Below, piece after piece: positions 12,801 through 22,645 of a DNA stretch of 64,000 bases; position 1 is the first letter of the stretch, and every line of letters starts with the position of its first letter. The stretch lies in the NCBI GenBank assembly GCA_016806645.1, contig JACSYO010001640.1, positions 1,515,001 through 1,579,000 on the forward strand. The letters are read 5' to 3'. The notes below the pieces were generated by a model that was given only the letters and a program-made list of their open reading frames with translations, had not been told where the DNA came from and did no database searches. The position numbers and the translations under genes were made by a program. This DNA is from Ophiodon elongatus. Its lineage: Eukaryota > Chordata > Actinopteri > Perciformes > Hexagrammidae.

Positions 12801-15390
12801 GACACGACACTAATGTAATTTAATTTATTTATCAATAATATTAAATGACCAATTGTATTGGAAACACTTGTTAATGTGTCCTGCAGGTGGTGACTCTGCG
12901 TGAGGAGGAGCGTAGGCTACAGCTTGCGCTGGCTGAGCTGGAAATGCAACTGGATGAGCAGCAGAAGCTGGTGCAGTGGTTGGAGAACGCCCTCGATCGC
13001 ACACAACTCGACACAGATCGCCGGCTCACACAACAGCAGAAGGAACATGAGAGGAGTGTGCAGCTGCTGCTGCAGCAGTGTCGAGGTGCAGAACCTTTTA
13101 TCTATTATCGCTCACTAAAAACAAGGGTTGCCTGCAGGTGTCTATGTGGCTTGCACCATTTCAAATATATTATAAATCCTACACTCTTGAGGTCACACTG
13201 GATACAGTTTAAGTTGTTAAACATTTAAGTTAGAATATCTTCTACATTTTATATATAAACAAGTAGCTAGATTACTTTCATAATCATCTCATAAAAGTGA
13301 CAGCATATTCTCCTGGGTGTCCTTCCACTCCTACAGAGCAAATAGACGAGGGCCTGGCAGGAAGGCAGCGGCAGTATGAAGGATGGATCCATAACCTCAG
13401 CAAGGAGCTCACCCACTACAAGACAGCAAATCTGGAACTAAGCAACAAACTGAGGGAACTCTGTGGTTCAGGCAGCCAGCAAAAATACCTTGGTACGGGT
13501 AGAAGTATTATTAGATAAAAGTGTTTTGTTTATTTTAATATTTATGATTATCATAATCATTGTGTTTACAGCTTGGAGCAAGATGGCTTCAAATATTTAT
13601 GTTATTAAGCCATAATTTGACATCAAAGTGCAAATACTCTTCCACAAATCATCAGGTAATTCCATATTTTATAGTTAAAAAAAAGGGCCTTCCAAATTTG
13701 TGCTGAAGGTAGATTTAGTTTTTAGTCCCTCTGGCTGTGATTAGCTAAGGCAATCTTGCAGTCCGTATTAACCTTTAGTTTGATGTTAAGCAGCTGTGGA
13801 AGAAGCACTCAGATCTTACGTAAAAGTTGCAATACTACAACGTAAAAATACTCTGTGACAAATAATAGCCCTGCATACAAAATGTGATCTATGTAAAAGA
13901 GAGAATTAGCTAAATAAATACAGTATCAAAAGTAAAAGTACTCAAAAATCCATAATATACTATGTCACTTAAAACTCGTGTTTTGTATGCCATAAAATGT
14001 TTCCACGACATATGTCGTTAAAATGTCATTAAAGATGTTATAGTATGGGATTCCATAAACATTTCATTAAAAGTCGTAAGAAATGTCCTTGTATACTATG
14101 TGATGAAAAATAATAGTATAGTATATTTAAAAAAAATGACATTACATTTTCATTAAAAATAAAAAAGCCATAATAAATATTTAATGAAAAATTCAATGTA
14201 GTATGCCCCAAACATGTCATTAAAAAGTAATAGTATAGTATGCTGTAAAAAGCCATTAATATAGTCCTAGTTTTGCTGCTGACTGGTACATCGCTTTTTC
14301 CTTGTCATCTTGATATGAACATAAAATGATAAACATATCGAAAAAGACTGCCGGAATGCGATGAATAAGAAAAATCATTATATTTAGCTATAGTCAGCAA
14401 AACCTGGTTTAAGCTAAACATAGTATTTATAGTATTTATAATCTCACTGCAGTCTGTCCCCTGCTCTCTGTCGGGGCTGTGGATGAGCTCTCCTACTTTA
14501 TTATACATTATATAATAATACATTCTTATACATTACTATTAATGTTGTAGCCAGTCAAGCTGGAGTTCATTCTAACTTTATAATTTATATACATTCATAT
14601 TTTATTGTACTATTTAAGAAACTTGCAGGTTTTCTATGTCCAATTTCAATCTGAATAGACCAGCAACTAAAGCTGTCAGATAAATGTTGTGAAGTGCATC
14701 AAAGGTGTATGTAAGTATAGCTTTATCAACTATAGTGCTTTAGTAAATGTACTTAGTTACTTCTCACCAACGTTGTTTAGTTTCAAACTTTTATTTGCTT
14801 TGTCTCGGTTCATACCTGAATGTTTTTTGTTCAGATATTTGACCCTCAAATCTCTATCTCAACATTTGTTTTGATATTCAATAAGCTTTGAGTAAGCTCC
14901 AAGTAGTAGCACTTAAGTCTGTTGGGTATTCTCACTATTAAGAGTAATGTCTTCTGGCAACGCTAACTGTCCTTTTGACTTGTGTTGTCTTTCAGTTGTG
15001 GCACCTGATGGTAAACCAGCAGGCCTCGGCAGCATGGACAAGCTGACCCGCTGCCCCGAAGACAGTCCTGGAGGCCGGGGCACGGCTCAGTCTGACAAAC
15101 CTTCCAGGTCCAGGGAAGAAATGCGTGAGCTGGTGAACACGCCTCTCCCGTCCACGTGGAGACGCTCCTCCCTCCCTACTGAGGAGCCTGCTGTCATGGA
15201 GGAGTTATGGCTTCAAGCACCTGGGGATGTTCCTGCTAACCGTGTAGTTCAAACTGGCATGGGGTCCTGGGGTGGGCCGGCATCCCTGCCTGCGGTTAAG
15301 TCTCGCAGAGAGTCCCGCCGCTCCAGCCTCAACATCGGACCACTGTCTTCAAACAATTCATTAATTGATGTGCGGAAGAATCCTGTCTGA
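3824..15390 (+). CDS. kif7: Kinesin family member 7 (Hedgehog-pathway ciliary kinesin)
   Basis: Coding exons: 3824-4154, 4405-4602, 4739-5138, 5231-5578, 6254-6446, 6555-6707, 6870-7028, 7276-7421, 7530-7648, 8844-8999, 9094-9299, 9555-9752, 10778-10903, 11111-11287, 11369-11584, 12472-12678, 12887-13085, 13337-13492, 14996-15390. All joins are GT-AG and phase-consistent. The total is 4,083 nt, or 1,360 residues, against 1,343 in human KIF7. An in-frame TGA at 3773 and no ATG between fix the start. The N-terminal motor has P-loop GQTGSGKT at residues 95-102, switch I NSSRSH at 213-218 and switch II DLAGSE at 254-259. Next come SETRII, the acidic ASGPDSGIE segment and long coiled coils, with islands such as RRSGSNGS and [20 protein letters not shown] that separate KIF7 from other kinesins. 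The C-terminus ends IDVRKNPV (IDVRKNPL in human). In vertebrates KIF7 acts at the tip of the primary cilium, organising the compartment where Gli and Sufu are regulated. Assignment over KIF27 rests on the C-terminus and the linker islands. Confidence 0.97.
5579..6253 (+). other. kif7 intron with two perfect hairpins
   Basis: This intron between the fourth and fifth coding exons holds no gene. Two perfect inverted repeats lie close together. The first, 5659-5686, has 12-bp arms and a 4-nt loop. The second, 5712-5740, has 13-bp arms (5712-5724 and 5728-5740) and a 3-nt loop. The rest of the intron is AT-rich and has no recognised element. Confidence 0.85.
7649..8843 (+). other. kif7 intron without recognised content
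   Basis: The 1.2-kb intron is bounded by a gtaagt donor and a ctgtag acceptor. I see no known repeat, RNA or alternative exon in it. Open frames here are short and have no protein-like composition. Confidence 0.6.
9753..10777 (+). other. kif7 intron without recognised content
   Basis: The 1.0-kb intron separates two coiled-coil exons (acceptor tctgtag). I see no recognised repeat family or RNA gene in it. Confidence 0.6.
11585..12471 (+). other. kif7 intron without recognised content
   Basis: The 0.9-kb intron separates the exon ending at LLSPE from the exon starting EERTLFQLDEA. Its sequence is AT-rich, and I identify no element in it. Confidence 0.6.
13791..14775. mobile_element. Probable non-autonomous DNA transposon in the last kif7 intron
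   Basis: The left end reads cagctgtggaagaagcactc and is followed by a segment rich in aaaagtac words. The right end reads agtaaatgtacttagttact and then ttctcaccaacg. The reverse complement of the right end resembles the left end imperfectly, as decayed terminal inverted repeats would. From memory, both ends match a dispersed repeat common in spiny-rayed fish (gtggaagaagtactcagatc and acttagttactttccacc). Between about 13960 and 14270 the interior carries the same AT-rich motif found downstream of kif7 (catagtatagtatgcc and gtcattaaaaa). No transposase is present. I could not identify a target-site duplication. Confidence 0.45.
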
Positions 15391-15391
15391 A

Positions 15392-15397
15392 AATAAA
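15392..15397 (+). terminator. kif7 polyadenylation signal
   Basis: An AATAAA hexamer starts one base after the TGA stop (15388-15390). If it is used, the 3' UTR is only about 20-30 nt long. Downstream AT-rich sequence may offer further signals, and I cannot tell which is used. Confidence 0.5.
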
Positions 15398-15399
15398 TG

Positions 15400-16867
15400 T
15401 ATTGTGCTACTTAGGACCATTCACATAGATGTCTATTTGGTTTCTGAAATATTTTCACATTAGCCCTCTTTAGCTTTTGTATTTCATTTGTTGTACCTGT
15501 ATAAAAAATAATAATACACAAAGACACCTGTTGATTTCTATATGAAGCACTTTCAGAAAGGTAAAGTTTATGTTTCCATGTCATACAGTAATTGGTAGGT
15601 CTATGGTCTGCCAGCAATGAAAGTCAACGAGGTGAATAATTTGCGTCATTACAAAACGATGCTCTCTAATCATGTAGCCTTTTTACCTTCTACAGTATTT
15701 TATATTAAAATGTGTTTGCCACTCACCTGGTGTTCTTTTTATCATTAATTATTATTAATTTATTTCCCAACTTGAGACACAAGAATTGGGAAATTATTTT
15801 TGACATTTTTTCTGTCATCCTTTTTCAAATCAATGCTCAGTTTCAACGTTATCAACAGCTGATGTAGATTGTAGATGTCAGATTAGTGCACGTGTAGTGT
15901 TGGTTTAAGTTTAGCCTCAGTGGGTCTTCATTTGTCACGCATCTGTATCACAACCTCTTGTACATTATTTCTTCATTCTAATTCACCACTTTCTAACGTT
16001 GCATGCAGTTCTTGCTCCCATCTAATCTACTGTTTGCGTGTTGGGTCAAAAACTGTGAAAGCTGTATCACCCAGTTTATGTACTACAGCTGCTCTTATCC
16101 GGGTCAAACTGCCATGATTGTGTTGGCTGTTGAAATGATTGCCACTCAAAATTCTGGTTATATATTTTGTCTTTAATAGTAGAGATGGTTGCAGGTGGAC
16201 TTGTGTATACACGGTCTATGTGAACTATGGAAGTCTTTTGGTTTGTCCAAATCCTGCTGGTCTTTGTCATTTAATTCATGAACATTACGCAATTCTCTGA
16301 TTTCCAGTGTTAATGTTAACTATATAACTTTAAATTCTATGAAAGTGTATTTTTCAACTGTCAGTTGTGTTGCTTGTTCAGACAGGCACACTTTTATACT
16401 TGCAGCCTCAATGGGTGACATCTTGGAAGAAGAGGAATGTTATGCAGACTAACTGAGAGAACATCTCTATGCTTAAGCCCTTGGGTAGGTTATTTTTTCT
16501 CATTACCATCTGCTCAGTTTTTAATATTTAATATTGAAAGCTTACAACATATTTTAAATTCAGTGGCCTTTTTAACTTCGTTATGAACTTTTAAGGATAT
16601 TTCTGAAATTATAGGATACGGTCTGTACTAAACATAGACATCATTCAGTATGATTTACACTTCTGGATAATATCATTATCTCTGATGACGAGAACTTAAA
16701 AATACCTGAAGCTGACATTTCAGCCAATTTAGGGAGCTTATTTGTCTTCTTTTTTGGTTCTGAGAATAAAGACACGAGGTGTTTGGGGAGAAGCAGCAGA
16801 CTGGATGGAGACAAGGACATCTAGGTGAGAAGAGGTCGACCTGAAAAACACTTGTGTCTGTACACAG
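15400..16867. other. Intergenic DNA 3' of kif7
   Basis: AT-rich sequence with no recognised gene, RNA or repeat family. It ends at an isolated exon-like segment described separately. Confidence 0.5.
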
Positions 16868-16868
16868 C

Positions 16869-16967
16869 TGGAAACTGCAACAGTCAAATGACATGAAAAT
16901 GCTGAAAGAGCAGCTGGAGAACCGAGACGGGATTTATGACAAGCAGGAGATGCTGGACAAACTCAAA
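16869..16967 (+). other. Orphan exon-like segment, coiled-coil composition
   Basis: A good acceptor (tctgtacacag) precedes a 99-nt open stretch that ends at a gtaaga donor. One frame reads WKLQQSNDMKMLKEQLENRD and continues with an EMLDKLK-like tail. This composition is typical of a coiled coil and unlike the random frames nearby. No neighbouring exon was found on either side and I cannot assign a family. It may be a relic of a lost gene copy, an exon of an unannotated transcript, or chance. Confidence 0.3.
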
Positions 16968-17039
16968 GTAAGAAAACACCAGTATAGCAAAATATTATCT
17001 TCATACTTCGATTATTGTCTCAGTCAGTATAGTGTGCCA

Positions 17040-17813
17040 AAAATGTAACAATTGGTATGCTATAAAAATGTCATAATATAGTCACAAAAATGTTGTAAAA
17101 CTGTCACAGTAAAGTCATACAAGTACCACAAAAATGTCATGATATATGTCCTAAAAAGTCACAGTATAGTATGCCTTGCAAATAAAAAAAAGACAAAGCC
17201 ATAAGATCTAATAAAATATCACAGTATAGTATGCCATACAAATGTTATAAAATGATCATAGTATGGTATACCATAAAACTTTTGTGAAAAATATAGTATG
17301 TCATGAAAGTCATAAAAAAAATCATACTACAATATCACAAAGTCATTGTATAATATGTCATGAAAAGGTCATGATAAAGAACAGCATAACATTGTCAGAG
17401 TAATATGTCATCAAAAAAGTAGTAGTATAGTATGCCTTCAAGGAGTCATAAAATGTCCTTCAAAATAATATGCCATAATAGCATCATAACAAATACCAAA
17501 AAGTCAAAGTATGACAAAAGAAAATCATCGAACTTTCACGATGTAGAAGATCAAAACTGTTCATACTACAGCATGCCATTAAAAGTAAAAAATAATGGTC
17601 AAGAATGATATTAAAAAGTAATTAAATGTAATTGTATAGTATGTCAAAACAAGGTCATGACAAAGTATAATAATGTATACTATGAAAAGGTCATAAAAAT
17701 GTCATAGAATTGTATGTCATAGAAAAGTAATGATAATGTATGTCATAAAGTCATAGTATAGTAAACCATCAAAATGTTATAGTGTAATTTGCCAAAAATA
17801 AGTCATGACATAG
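17040..17813. repeat. Degenerate AT-rich tandem array, left part
   Basis: Dozens of imperfect copies follow a unit near GTCATAGTATAGTATGTCATAAAA, about 22-28 bp long. Variants include cagtatagtatgccataaaa, agtcatgataaa and atgtcataaaaaagtcat. Copies are heavily diverged and spacing varies, so this is an old array. It continues to the right of the probable solo LTR at 17814-18334. Confidence 0.85.
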
Positions 17814-18334
17814 TGTTAGTGTGTTCTGATTGGATGCCTGGTGGAGCCTCAGAAAGAATTCAGCCAACAACTTCTCTCGTGCTGGTACCAAGATTTATTC
17901 TTTGGTCACATGCAAAGTTTACCAGCGCTGCAATTGCAAAAGCAGGGAGTCCCTCTGTCAACACGCAGGTTGAGAGGAAGGAATACCACGAAAAGACGGA
18001 AGTTCGGCCCCTTCATACACCGACTTCGTCAGGTTTGTATCTTACCATCCTGACCTCTGGTTGGCTCTGAGCTGAAAAAGGGGGAGAACAATCCCACCTC
18101 TCCTCACCAGACTGGCACGTGCAACGGCCTGTCTGCTTCTCTACTGTAAATATACTGATAACATGCATGAGTGTTGTGATCCAAGGCGTGTATCTATTGT
18201 ATATACAACACTATCCTTGAGAGAAAGACAGAGCGTCTTTCGCCAGACACAACTCTGGACTCGAGTAACCTTCAACCTCTTTCCCAGACAGTAAGAATAA
18301 GAATATACACACAATATAAGGATTTATATTATCA
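17814..18334. mobile_element. Probable solo LTR (521 bp) inserted in the tandem array
   Basis: The segment starts TGTTAGTG and ends TTATCA, the TG...CA termini expected of a retroviral-type LTR. It is flanked on both sides by the 5-bp word catag (17809-17813 and 18335-18339), consistent with a target-site duplication. Its GC content and complexity differ sharply from the surrounding array, which resumes immediately on each side. No internal coding region is present, so recombination between two LTRs probably left this copy. Orientation is uncertain: an AATAAA lies on the - strand near 17890. Because catag is a frequent word in the array, the duplication alone is weak evidence; the termini and the sharp boundaries carry the call. 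Confidence 0.6.
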
Positions 18335-19020
18335 CATAGTAAGTCTTAAAAATTGCCAAAGTATAGCTTGTCATAAGAAATTACGATAAATCATGGCCTA
18401 AAAATAAAAGAAATGTGTAAATATATATTATATAATATAATAAATATCACAGTACTGTATGTCTTTAAAAAAGACATAGAAAATGTCACAGTAAAGTATG
18501 GCATGAAAACAAATCATAGTATAGTATATCATAAACAGTCATAAAAAAAGTAAATGTATAGGATGCCGGAAAAAAGTTATGACATAGAATGTCATAAAAA
18601 AAGACAAAATATAGTGTGTCCTAAAAGTCATTAAAATGCCATTGTATATACTGTCATAAACACATCATAAAAAGTCATACTATCAGTCATTGAAAAGTCA
18701 TGATATAGTAAAAAATATTAATATAGTTTGCCATCAAAGAGTCATGACATAGTATATAATAATAATGCGATAGTATAGTTTACCATAAAAAGTGGACATA
18801 AAAAGTAATAGTATAGTTTGCCATAAAAAGGTCATGACATAGTATGTTAGAAGAAATGTAATTGTATTGTATAGCCTAAAAAAAGTCATAGTATCGTATG
18901 TCATAAAAAAGTAAGAGTATAGTATGTTATAATTCATCATAGTATAAGATGGGCCTAAAAAAGTAATTGTATATTATGTCATAAAAAAAGTTATGATATA
19001 GTATGTCATGCAAAAAGTGT
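18335..19020. repeat. Degenerate AT-rich tandem array, right part
   Basis: The array of 17040-17813 continues with the same words (catagtatagtatgtcataaaa, aaaagtcatgacatagtatg). It ends at about 19020, before a non-repetitive stretch. Imperfect units are again about 22-28 bp. Confidence 0.85.
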
Positions 19021-19054
19021 GTTACAGGTACAGACTGGTACCACATGATAGTTT

Positions 19055-19123
19055 CTGCAAACAGGACAAATAAATGAAACAGGGCAACTTCCCTCCTGTT
19101 CAGTTAGCCTCGCGCAGCAGAAT
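19055..19123 (+). repeat. Direct repeat, copy 1
   Basis: This 69-bp segment (ctgcaaacaggacaaataaa to cagcagaat) is repeated at 19669-19736 with about 9 differences. The two copies bracket the long CA microsatellite. Confidence 0.85.
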
Positions 19124-19475
19124 TACTTTATTCACCATATGCAAAACAAATCTATTTGACGTCAGTTATACAGTGTTATACTGTATCTCATGGGAAAAAG
19201 ACTTCCAAAATACTGTCAACAATACAATCACAAATGTTGTCTGTTTCCACATTTCAACACTTAGTCTACTTACTGAGTTATAAGTTCTGTTGACTCAGTT
19301 AACCAAAATAAAATAATAACAATAACTGCTACACTTCTAGGTTGCCTCATGTAAATTAAAATAAAACCTAGCTTACTTCTAATATTAGTATATGGCCACT
19401 CAGTGCATGAGCTCACAGTTTTAACTTTACATTTTTATTTTGTTTAAAGTGCTTCAATGTTTTTTAATTAATAAA

Positions 19476-19483
<8 letters not shown>

Positions 19484-19567
<84 letters not shown>
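19484..19567. repeat. (CA)42 microsatellite
   Basis: An uninterrupted run of CA dinucleotides 84 bp long, preceded by a short CT run. Confidence 0.99.
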
Positions 19568-19568
<1 letters not shown>

Positions 19569-19668
19569 TAATAAATCGGTACAGAAATTTATTTCCTGGT
19601 TACTCAGCTACTAAAACAATGTGTTTATTTAGCAAGACTCATTTAACTTGGATTACTTCTCCACCCAG

Positions 19669-19736
19669 CTGCAGACAGGACAAATAAATGAGACGGGGCA
19701 ACTTCACTCCTGTTCATTTAGCCTCGTCAGCAGAAT
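19669..19736 (+). repeat. Direct repeat, copy 2
   Basis: Second copy of the 19055-19123 segment, in the same orientation and about 610 bp downstream. The pair could be ends of a retroelement remnant related to the Gypsy fragment that follows, or a local duplication. Confidence 0.85.
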
Positions 19737-19919
19737 GAGGGAACCGTTTAGGTCGTAAATCACCCTTCTGTCATAAAGCCGGCCTAAAGCAAAGTAAAAC
19801 GCCCCTCTGCCCCCCTATACTACTATATTCTGTCTTTCTTATGAGTGAGAGTCTTGGCAGTAAGGGAGTTCTGGCAGAAAAACTGTGATGACCTGACTCC
19901 TAGTTAACAAAGTCTGCTG

Positions 19920-20310
19920 TGGCAGCTCCTACTTGAGTTTAAGGATTGTTTTCACTGTCAGAGGGCGATCCAGCATAGCATCAGAACAGGAGATGCACAG
20001 CCGATAAGGATGAGACCGTAACGCCTCCCACTGGCCAGGCAGGCTGCGGCAGACAAAGCCCTGCAAGGAATGCAGCGAGTTGGTATCATTCAGCTTTCCA
20101 CCAGCTCCATGGGCCTCCCCGGTCGTCATGGTCCCCCAAAAAGCAGAAAGAGGCGTGGCGTTTCTGTGTGGACTTCAGACCTCTCAACAAAGTGACCAAA
20201 AAGGACCCCTACCCCCTTCCAAGCATCAACGAGGCCCTCGACACAGTGGCAGGGTCATCCTGGTACTCCTCTTTGGACCTCTGCCTTACAGTGGCTCATG
20301 TCTATAAGAG
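19920..20310 (+). pseudogene. Decayed Ty3/Gypsy reverse transcriptase fragment
   Basis: Short motifs typical of the N-terminal half of a Ty3/Gypsy reverse transcriptase occur in order on the + strand but in different frames. They are an RPYRLP-like stretch (about 20016), SPWASPVV (about 20103-20130), a DFRPLNKVTKKDPYPLP stretch (about 20170-20220), and SSLDL (about 20270). Frameshifts separate them, and the catalytic YxDD region further downstream is absent. No gag, integrase or LTR pair was found. The copy cannot make a functional protein. Confidence 0.8.
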
Positions 20311-20520
20311 AGCCAGAAGGCCAGCTGGTGTGAGTAGTGAGTGGGTGGCACCCTGCCAAGTCCTGGAGAGACTAGGAGACTAGCTGGACCCCACCAGGAC
20401 AGGTCTGTGACGGGGAGCGGCTTGATAAGCCTGTTGAGAGAGCGTTTAGCTGTGTTGACTGTTGTTTTGGCTGCGGCCCACAGTAGCCTGTGTACTGTCC
20501 ACTAATAAATCGAAAACAAG

Positions 20521-22043
20521 CAAGATGACGTGTCATTGTTTACCAAGTGTCGCTATAATACATATATAATACATTTTATTGTATTATACTTCTGTACGTT
20601 CACTTAAGTATGATTTTGAAAGCAGGACTTTTACTCGTGACAAAGTTATTCTCTACATTGTGTTAACACGTCAATTCAAAGGTAATATAATGAGTGCATT
20701 ATACTCGGCGACCTACTTTCTGTTTGCATCCCCCAAAGCCCTTAAATTATAAGAACTGTTGTTCCAAAACGCCAAGGAAGATTTTTCCCCAAAAAGAAAT
20801 AAGACAAAGCTTTGAGTAGCTCGATACATCTTTCCTGTTACATACAAGTGGAAGACAAATCAGCCAGGACAAGACAGGATCTTTCTTTTAACTAATCATC
20901 TCCCCATGTGTGGAGTAAAGAGCAAATCAATCTTGTGAGATAGGAATGTGTAGACACTATCTGAGCAGAAGAGGGCGGTAGTGTGTAATATTTCTGTACT
21001 CATCTAATGCGCAGTCATGCAAAAGTAGTTTTTTCTTATTATCTTATTTTCCCTGAACTGAAAGTAAAATATTTGCCCCTTTAAAGCCAGATTCAGAGTT
21101 CAAGTGTTATTTCTGACTTGAGGCAGCTTGAAAGCTGCAGATATACAGGAGTGAGCAATAAGATAATTGAATTAAGTTTATGGGTATAGATGAGGGAAAT
21201 AATTACACAAATGGAAAAACGATTTTGGATTAATCTATTAAATTATATACACTCAACAAGGTCCAAATCTTTCCAGAAAGAAAGCAGCATTTTATTCTGG
21301 GACAGAGATTATCCAGTTCATCTGCGGGGAACGGCTGGTTTCAGGACTTTGAACCCATATGTACCAGAGAAGGTGGTACACTGTATTTTAGGAGATTCTT
21401 GTCCGTACTGCTTCGTGTTCATCCTTAAAAAGAAAATTGCTATTTAACTGACTAAACTAAACCTGAATTGTTCTGAGCTGGGAACATGCTTCCCTCATGC
21501 AACAGGAAAAACTTAATCTAAGAAGTTCTGAAATAATGAGTTGGACAGTGTAAAATGGAAAATTTCACCAACAAAATCACCGTTTATTAAGGCCTATGAA
21601 GCAATGTAGTTTAAAAAAAAATTATAATCACTCTAGTTGTGCAGTATAAAGCAAAGTCTTAATGAGCTGGTTAACTGTTTTGTATCTTGTTCCTAGGCGA
21701 GAGCACAATGCACACTATAAGTCAGAGGTGACCTGATACACGTTTCTGGCAGAGGGCTAACATACATATCAGTCAATAGTTGTTGGTGTCTATAAAATGT
21801 TTATGAGCTAATGAAAGAGGAGAATACACTATTGGGCTTAGAGATACACTACACTGAATCTAATTGTGCATTGTGGTCTGACACAGTGTCTTTTTTATTT
21901 GTCACTACCACAAAGGGAGGGAGGGGGTCAAAGTCAGACTGTTAAAAAGTCTATATATAGTGGCTTTGAAGATAAAGGTTAAGTATATATTTTGTACAGT
22001 TAAGTGTGTGCAGGCAGGCTCCCGAAAGTGAATTAATTAACTT
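20521..22043. other. Intergenic DNA without recognised content
   Basis: AT-rich sequence between the Gypsy fragment and the mir-9 host promoter region. I see no gene, RNA or named repeat in it. Confidence 0.5.
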
Positions 22044-22110
22044 TCTTCAATTAAATTCAATCAAATTTATTTTGTATAGCCCAAAATCACAAATGAGGCA
22101 TCTGAAATAC
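22044..22110. repeat. Tail of a dispersed teleost retroposon
   Basis: The segment reads aattaaattcaatcaaattt and then ttttgtatagcccaaaatca. I know this from memory as a widespread fish repeat end in which an (AATTC)n-like tail is joined to a tatagcccaaaatcac word. It is truncated here. Confidence 0.55.
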
Positions 22111-22139
22111 AAATACATCTGAATATCTAACATACACAG

Positions 22140-22320
22140 GGGTTGGGGGCACATGCGATTGGTTATCAGCATCTTGCCGTAGGTGTGACGTCAGCGCAAA
22201 CGGAGGAGGTGGCGTTTAGAAAAAAGGCAGAGAGGAGGTGAGAGCATATCACTGGAGGCTCCGTCAGAGGACGCAGCGCAGCCTCAGGACCTCTCGGACT
22301 GAAGGGAAACACTCGCTACA
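22140..22320 (+). promoter_or_regulatory. Promoter candidate of the mir-9 host transcript, with CRE
   Basis: The region is CpG-rich against an AT-rich background. It contains a perfect palindromic CRE, TGACGTCA, at 22186-22193, and an inverted CCAAT box (ATTGG) at 22158-22162. It lies just upstream of a predicted GC-rich first exon that ends in a GT donor at 22645. CREB control of a mammalian mir-9 gene (miR-9-2) is known; its transfer to this locus is inference. Confidence 0.55.
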
Positions 22321-22645
22321 CACTGCGGATGAAAGGCCGGCCCGTCCCACAGCTCTGCGCTCGTTTGCTCGTGCACGGACCTGCAGAGAAAAAAACCCTC
22401 CCGATCACGGATACTAACGCACAATTCAACGAGGATATCTCACCCAAAGCCCACCGCGAAACCCAGCCTCGGTAGAGGGTGTGGGATTTATCGATCTGAT
22501 CCACGCGCTCACCTGTTTGTCAGAGCGAGGCTGCACACAAAGTCAAGTGTCCTGCACATCTGGAGCCTGAACGATGCTCCCGACCTTCCTCGTCACCACA
22601 TGTGGATGTTTTAGTCTCCATGGACGCAGGAGGCACGATGTGAAA
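22200..22645 (+). ncRNA. Predicted first exon of the mir-9 host transcript
   Basis: A GC- and CpG-rich stretch ends at a strong donor (tgaaa followed by gtgagtc, exon end 22645). The only frames opened by ATG near its end are short. One at 22574 runs 24 codons to the donor and has no recognisable sequence, so a non-coding role is likely. The transcription start is not visible; about 22200 is a guess from composition. The next predicted exon, which carries the microRNA, starts at 24058, giving a 1.4-kb intron. Confidence 0.5.

Noticed and set aside
17040..19020. Regularly spaced repeats resembling a CRISPR-like array
   Set aside because: Units are highly degenerate, contiguous and AT-rich without unique spacers, in a vertebrate genome; this is a minisatellite.
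20080..20383. Two overlapping frames that look like host proteins
   Set aside because: Both are pieces of one frameshifted Gypsy reverse transcriptase fragment.
22574..22645. Possible signal-peptide-coding start (MLPTFLVTTCG) in the mir-9 host exon
   Set aside because: The peptide quickly becomes Arg/His-rich, several out-of-frame ATGs surround it, and no downstream coding exon was found.
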